Shown here: one piece after another, positions 62,037 to 64,000 of the stretch
How the letters are laid out: the number at the start of each line of letters is the position of its first letter
How positions within the stretch are numbered: position 1 is the stretch's first letter
NCBI RefSeq assembly: GCF_031432975.1
Contig: NZ_CP133838.1
Span: 3,410,001 to 3,474,000, forward strand
Source: Buttiauxella selenatireducens
Lineage (GTDB): Bacteria; Pseudomonadota; Gammaproteobacteria; Enterobacterales; Enterobacteriaceae
Direction of reading: 5' to 3'
Length of the DNA stretch: 64,000 bases
Notes under the pieces: model-generated
The model's database searches: none
The model's input: only the letters and a program-made list of their open reading frames with translations
What the model was told of the DNA's origin: nothing
Position numbers and translations under genes: made by a program

Positions 62037-63125
62037 ATGTCGAATAAATTACGCATCTCTCTGATTACTGCCGCTGTCCTTATGTCTTCATCTGCAATGT
62101 CTGCTTTACCGCAAGGCTACCCGGCCGACTATCAAAAAATCGTCGATGCTGCGACCAAAGAAGGGAAAGTGGTTATCTATTCCACGACCGACACAAAAGC
62201 CGCAGGCCCGCTTATTCAAGGGTTTGAAGCGGCTTATCCGGGAATAAAAGTTGAATATAACGACATGAACAGTACCGAACTGTACAACCGTTATATCAGC
62301 GAACAAGCCGCGAGTGGCAACAGTGGCGACGTGGTCTGGAGCTCTTCAATGGACACCGCGCTGAAACTGGCGGTGGACTATGCGCAAGAATATAAATCCC
62401 CTGAGCAGAGCCAGTTGCCAAAATGGGCAATGTGGAAGGATAAAGCCTACGGTACCACCTACGAACCGGTGGTGTTTATCTATAACAAACGTTTGATCCC
62501 GGCAGGCGAAGTGCCTGATTCCCATAGCGCACTGGCGAAGCTGATTGCCAGCCAGACCGACAAGTTCAGCAAAAAAGTCACCACCTACGATATCGAGAAA
62601 TCGGGCCTGGGCTTTATGCTTTCCGTTCAGGACTCCAAAGCCGATCCTAACTATTTCAAAACCCTGGCTGACGTCGCCAAAGGTGGGTTAGCGGTGCAGT
62701 CTTCTACCGGCACCATGATGGAACGCGTGTCATCCGGCGAAAACCTGATTGGTTTTAACATCCTTGGCTCATACGCTGAAGCCCGCGCGAAAACCGATCC
62801 TTCACTCGGCATCTCTTATCCAAAGGATTACACCCTGGTGTTGTCACGCGTGTCGTTCATCAGCCAGCAAGCGCAAAACGGCAACGCTGCGAAACTGTGG
62901 CTGGACTATGTGCTGTCTGAAAAAGGGCAGAGTATTCTGGCAAATCAGGCTGATATCCCGTCCATCCGCAACGATATCGAAGGCAAAAACGATATTGATG
63001 GCATGACCAAAATGTTAGGCAGTGCGCTCAAACCTATCCCGGTCGATGAAAGCCTGCTTGAGTATCTGCAACCTAAAAAGCGTCTCGATTACATCAAGCA
63101 GTGGCGTGAAGCGGCTCAAAAATAA
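62037..63125 (+). CDS. ABC transporter substrate-binding protein, AfuA/FbpA type
   Basis: I start at 62037 (GAAGG ribosome-binding site ten bases upstream), giving 362 residues with a Sec signal peptide (cleavage MSA-LPQG). The mature protein shows the class of periplasmic binding proteins of ferric iron and hexose-phosphate importers: GKVVIYSTTDTKAAGPLIQG, FEAAYPGIKVEYNDMNSTEL, DVVWSSSMDTALKLA and EPVVFIYNKRLIP. AfuA relatives were described first as iron transporters and later as hexose-phosphate binders, so the ligand is open. A CitA/CitB-type pair upstream favours a small phosphorylated or carboxylated solute (inference). Confidence 0.85.
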   Translation: MSNKLRISLITAAVLMSSSAMSALPQGYPADYQKIVDAATKEGKVVIYSTTDTKAAGPLIQGFEAAYPGIKVEYNDMNSTELYNRYISEQAASGNSGDVVWSSSMDTALKLAVDYAQEYKSPEQSQLPKWAMWKDKAYGTTYEPVVFIYNKRLIPAGEVPDSHSALAKLIASQTDKFSKKVTTYDIEKSGLGFMLSVQDSKADPNYFKTLADVAKGGLAVQSSTGTMMERVSSGENLIGFNILGSYAEARAKTDPSLGISYPKDYTLVLSRVSFISQQAQNGNAAKLWLDYVLSEKGQSILANQADIPSIRNDIEGKNDIDGMTKMLGSALKPIPVDESLLEYLQPKKRLDYIKQWREAAQK

Positions 63126-63126
63126 T

Positions 63127-63200
63127 TTACCCGTCATCCTTCAAGCTGCGAGTGCGTTGACCGCACTCGCTCACCCGAACCACTTACCTGTGGATTCCTA
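63127..63200 (+). repeat. Intercistronic repeat element with hairpin
   Basis: GCGAGTGCG and CGCACTCGC (63148-63156 with 63162-63170) form a perfect hairpin without T-tract. The surrounding text (CCGTCATCCTTCAAGCTGC, then TCACCCGAACCACTTACCTG) resembles a dispersed repeat common in intergenic regions of Enterobacterales. Located between binding-protein and permease genes, it probably protects the upstream mRNA so that more binding protein than permease is made. Confidence 0.55.
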
Positions 63201-63216
63201 ACCGAAGGGAAGTTGT

Positions 63217-64000
63217 ATGAGTCCATTACTCAGAAAGTGGCAGAGCCTGCCGCGCGGTGTTGTGGTGTTGATAACCGCGCTCGTTATCTACATTCCACTC
63301 TCGTTCATCGTTATCCAAAGTTTTCTTTCCGCGCCATTCTTTGCGCCGTCAAAAGAGTGGAGCCTCGAATCCTTCGGGTTTATTTTTACCGATCCTGATT
63401 TCTTCAAAGCGCTGAAAAGTGGTTTTATTCTGGCATTCGGACTGGTGATTATTGCCATTCCGCTTGGTGGAATTCTGGCGTTTCTGATGGTGCGCACCGA
63501 TTTACCCGGCCGACGTTTGATTGAGCCGCTGATCCTGGTGCCCATTTTTGTCTCACCAATGGTGCTGGGGTTTGGCTATGTGGTCGCCGCAGGTCCAGTA
63601 GGTTTCTTCTCGCTGTGGGCGCAGTCGGTTCTCGGTTTCGTGCCATGGAACATCTACGACATGTCGAGCATCGTGGTTATCGCGGGCCTGACACACGTTC
63701 CGCACGCCTATCTTTACATCTCTTCTGCACTGCGCAGCGTGGGTTCCGATGTTGAAGAAGCGGCGCGTATCGCCGGGGCATCGCCGTTACAGGTCATGAC
63801 GGCAGTCAGTTTGCCCATGGTGCGCCCGTCGATTCTCTATGCTTCGGTTTTGCTGTTCTTCCTCGGTCTGGAAGTGTTCGGGCTGATGCTGGTGCTCGGT
63901 GATCCTGAAGGCAACATGGTGCTGGCGACTTATTTGTATCAGTTGACCAATAAGCTCGGCACGCCGTCATATCACTTGATGGCTGCGGTTGCCGTTGTGC
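63217..64000 (+). CDS. ABC transporter permease, AfuB/FbpB type (3' end outside window)
   Basis: ATG at 63217 with AAGGGA about eight bases upstream; the frame is open to the end of the window, giving 261 residues of an incomplete protein. It starts MSPLLRKWQSLPRGVVVLIT and contains several membrane helices. The cytoplasmic loop motif EEAARIAGASPLQVMTAVSL (about 185-205) docks the ATPase. Strong similarity in layout to iron/hexose-phosphate importer permeases fits the preceding binding protein. An ATPase gene is expected just beyond the window. Confidence 0.87.
   Translation, partial: MSPLLRKWQSLPRGVVVLITALVIYIPLSFIVIQSFLSAPFFAPSKEWSLESFGFIFTDPDFFKALKSGFILAFGLVIIAIPLGGILAFLMVRTDLPGRRLIEPLILVPIFVSPMVLGFGYVVAAGPVGFFSLWAQSVLGFVPWNIYDMSSIVVIAGLTHVPHAYLYISSALRSVGSDVEEAARIAGASPLQVMTAVSLPMVRPSILYASVLLFFLGLEVFGLMLVLGDPEGNMVLATYLYQLTNKLGTPSYHLMAAVAVV

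Overview
The window looks like a chromosomal segment of an enterobacterium (Enterobacterales, probably Enterobacteriaceae). Supporting this are autotransporters with an extended signal peptide region, a YdgH/BhsA-like secreted protein, a WbuC-type cupin, chaperone-usher fimbriae, a MacAB pump and a CitA/CitB-type two-component pair. I do not assign a genus. No rRNA, tRNA, CRISPR array, intact insertion sequence or prophage was seen. Coding is dense at both ends. The middle (about 18-58 kb) is AT-rich between genes, full of secreted proteins and paralogues, and has the look of accessory DNA.

Layout. 1-5487: tail of a MoxR/VWA-type operon (DUF58, DUF4381, VWA, VWA-TPR, BatD-like, periplasmic HAD phosphatase). 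5488-5990: gene-free, with nested inverted repeats that look like a structured RNA, ending in a 19-base motif resembling a Tn5-type transposon end. 5991-8340: FadL-type outer-membrane porin and a DUF4239 membrane protein. 8436-18086: a 3216-residue autotransporter. 18231-22266: a DcrB-like lipoprotein, then a five-gene minus-strand operon of three small secreted proteins (one made of two 38-residue repeats), a CsgG-like lipoprotein with peptidoglycan-binding and DUF4384 segments, and a Sel1-type protein. 23249-30859: an NlpC/P60 hydrolase, then a locus of seven small secreted cationic two-cysteine peptides flanking a complete MacA-MacB-TolC-type exporter. 31352-47028: two giant autotransporters with almost identical 3' halves, separated by a DUF1266 gene. 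48024-55889: two paralogous LysR regulators, a four-gene chaperone-usher fimbrial cluster and a LuxR-type regulator. 56069-58147: YdgH-like protein, MXKDX repeat protein, YedY/MsrP-like molybdoenzyme and its cytochrome b. 58397-64000: a small orphan, WbuC cupin, CitA/CitB-type sensor and regulator, and an AfuA/FbpA-type binding protein with its permease (cut by the window end).

How it fits together. Most of the window is about the cell surface: autotransporters, fimbriae, a CsgG-type secretion candidate and a tripartite exporter. The best candidate for an undescribed system is the peptide locus at 24033-30859. There, seven Sec-signal peptides with an almost invariant mature N-terminus and a diversified, cysteine-ended tail sit on the same strand as a dedicated MacAB-TolC-like pump. 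The second is the CsgG-like operon at 19080-22266, which resembles curli/Hfa-type export but has unfamiliar repeat-containing candidate substrates. The third is the structured region at 5667-5952.
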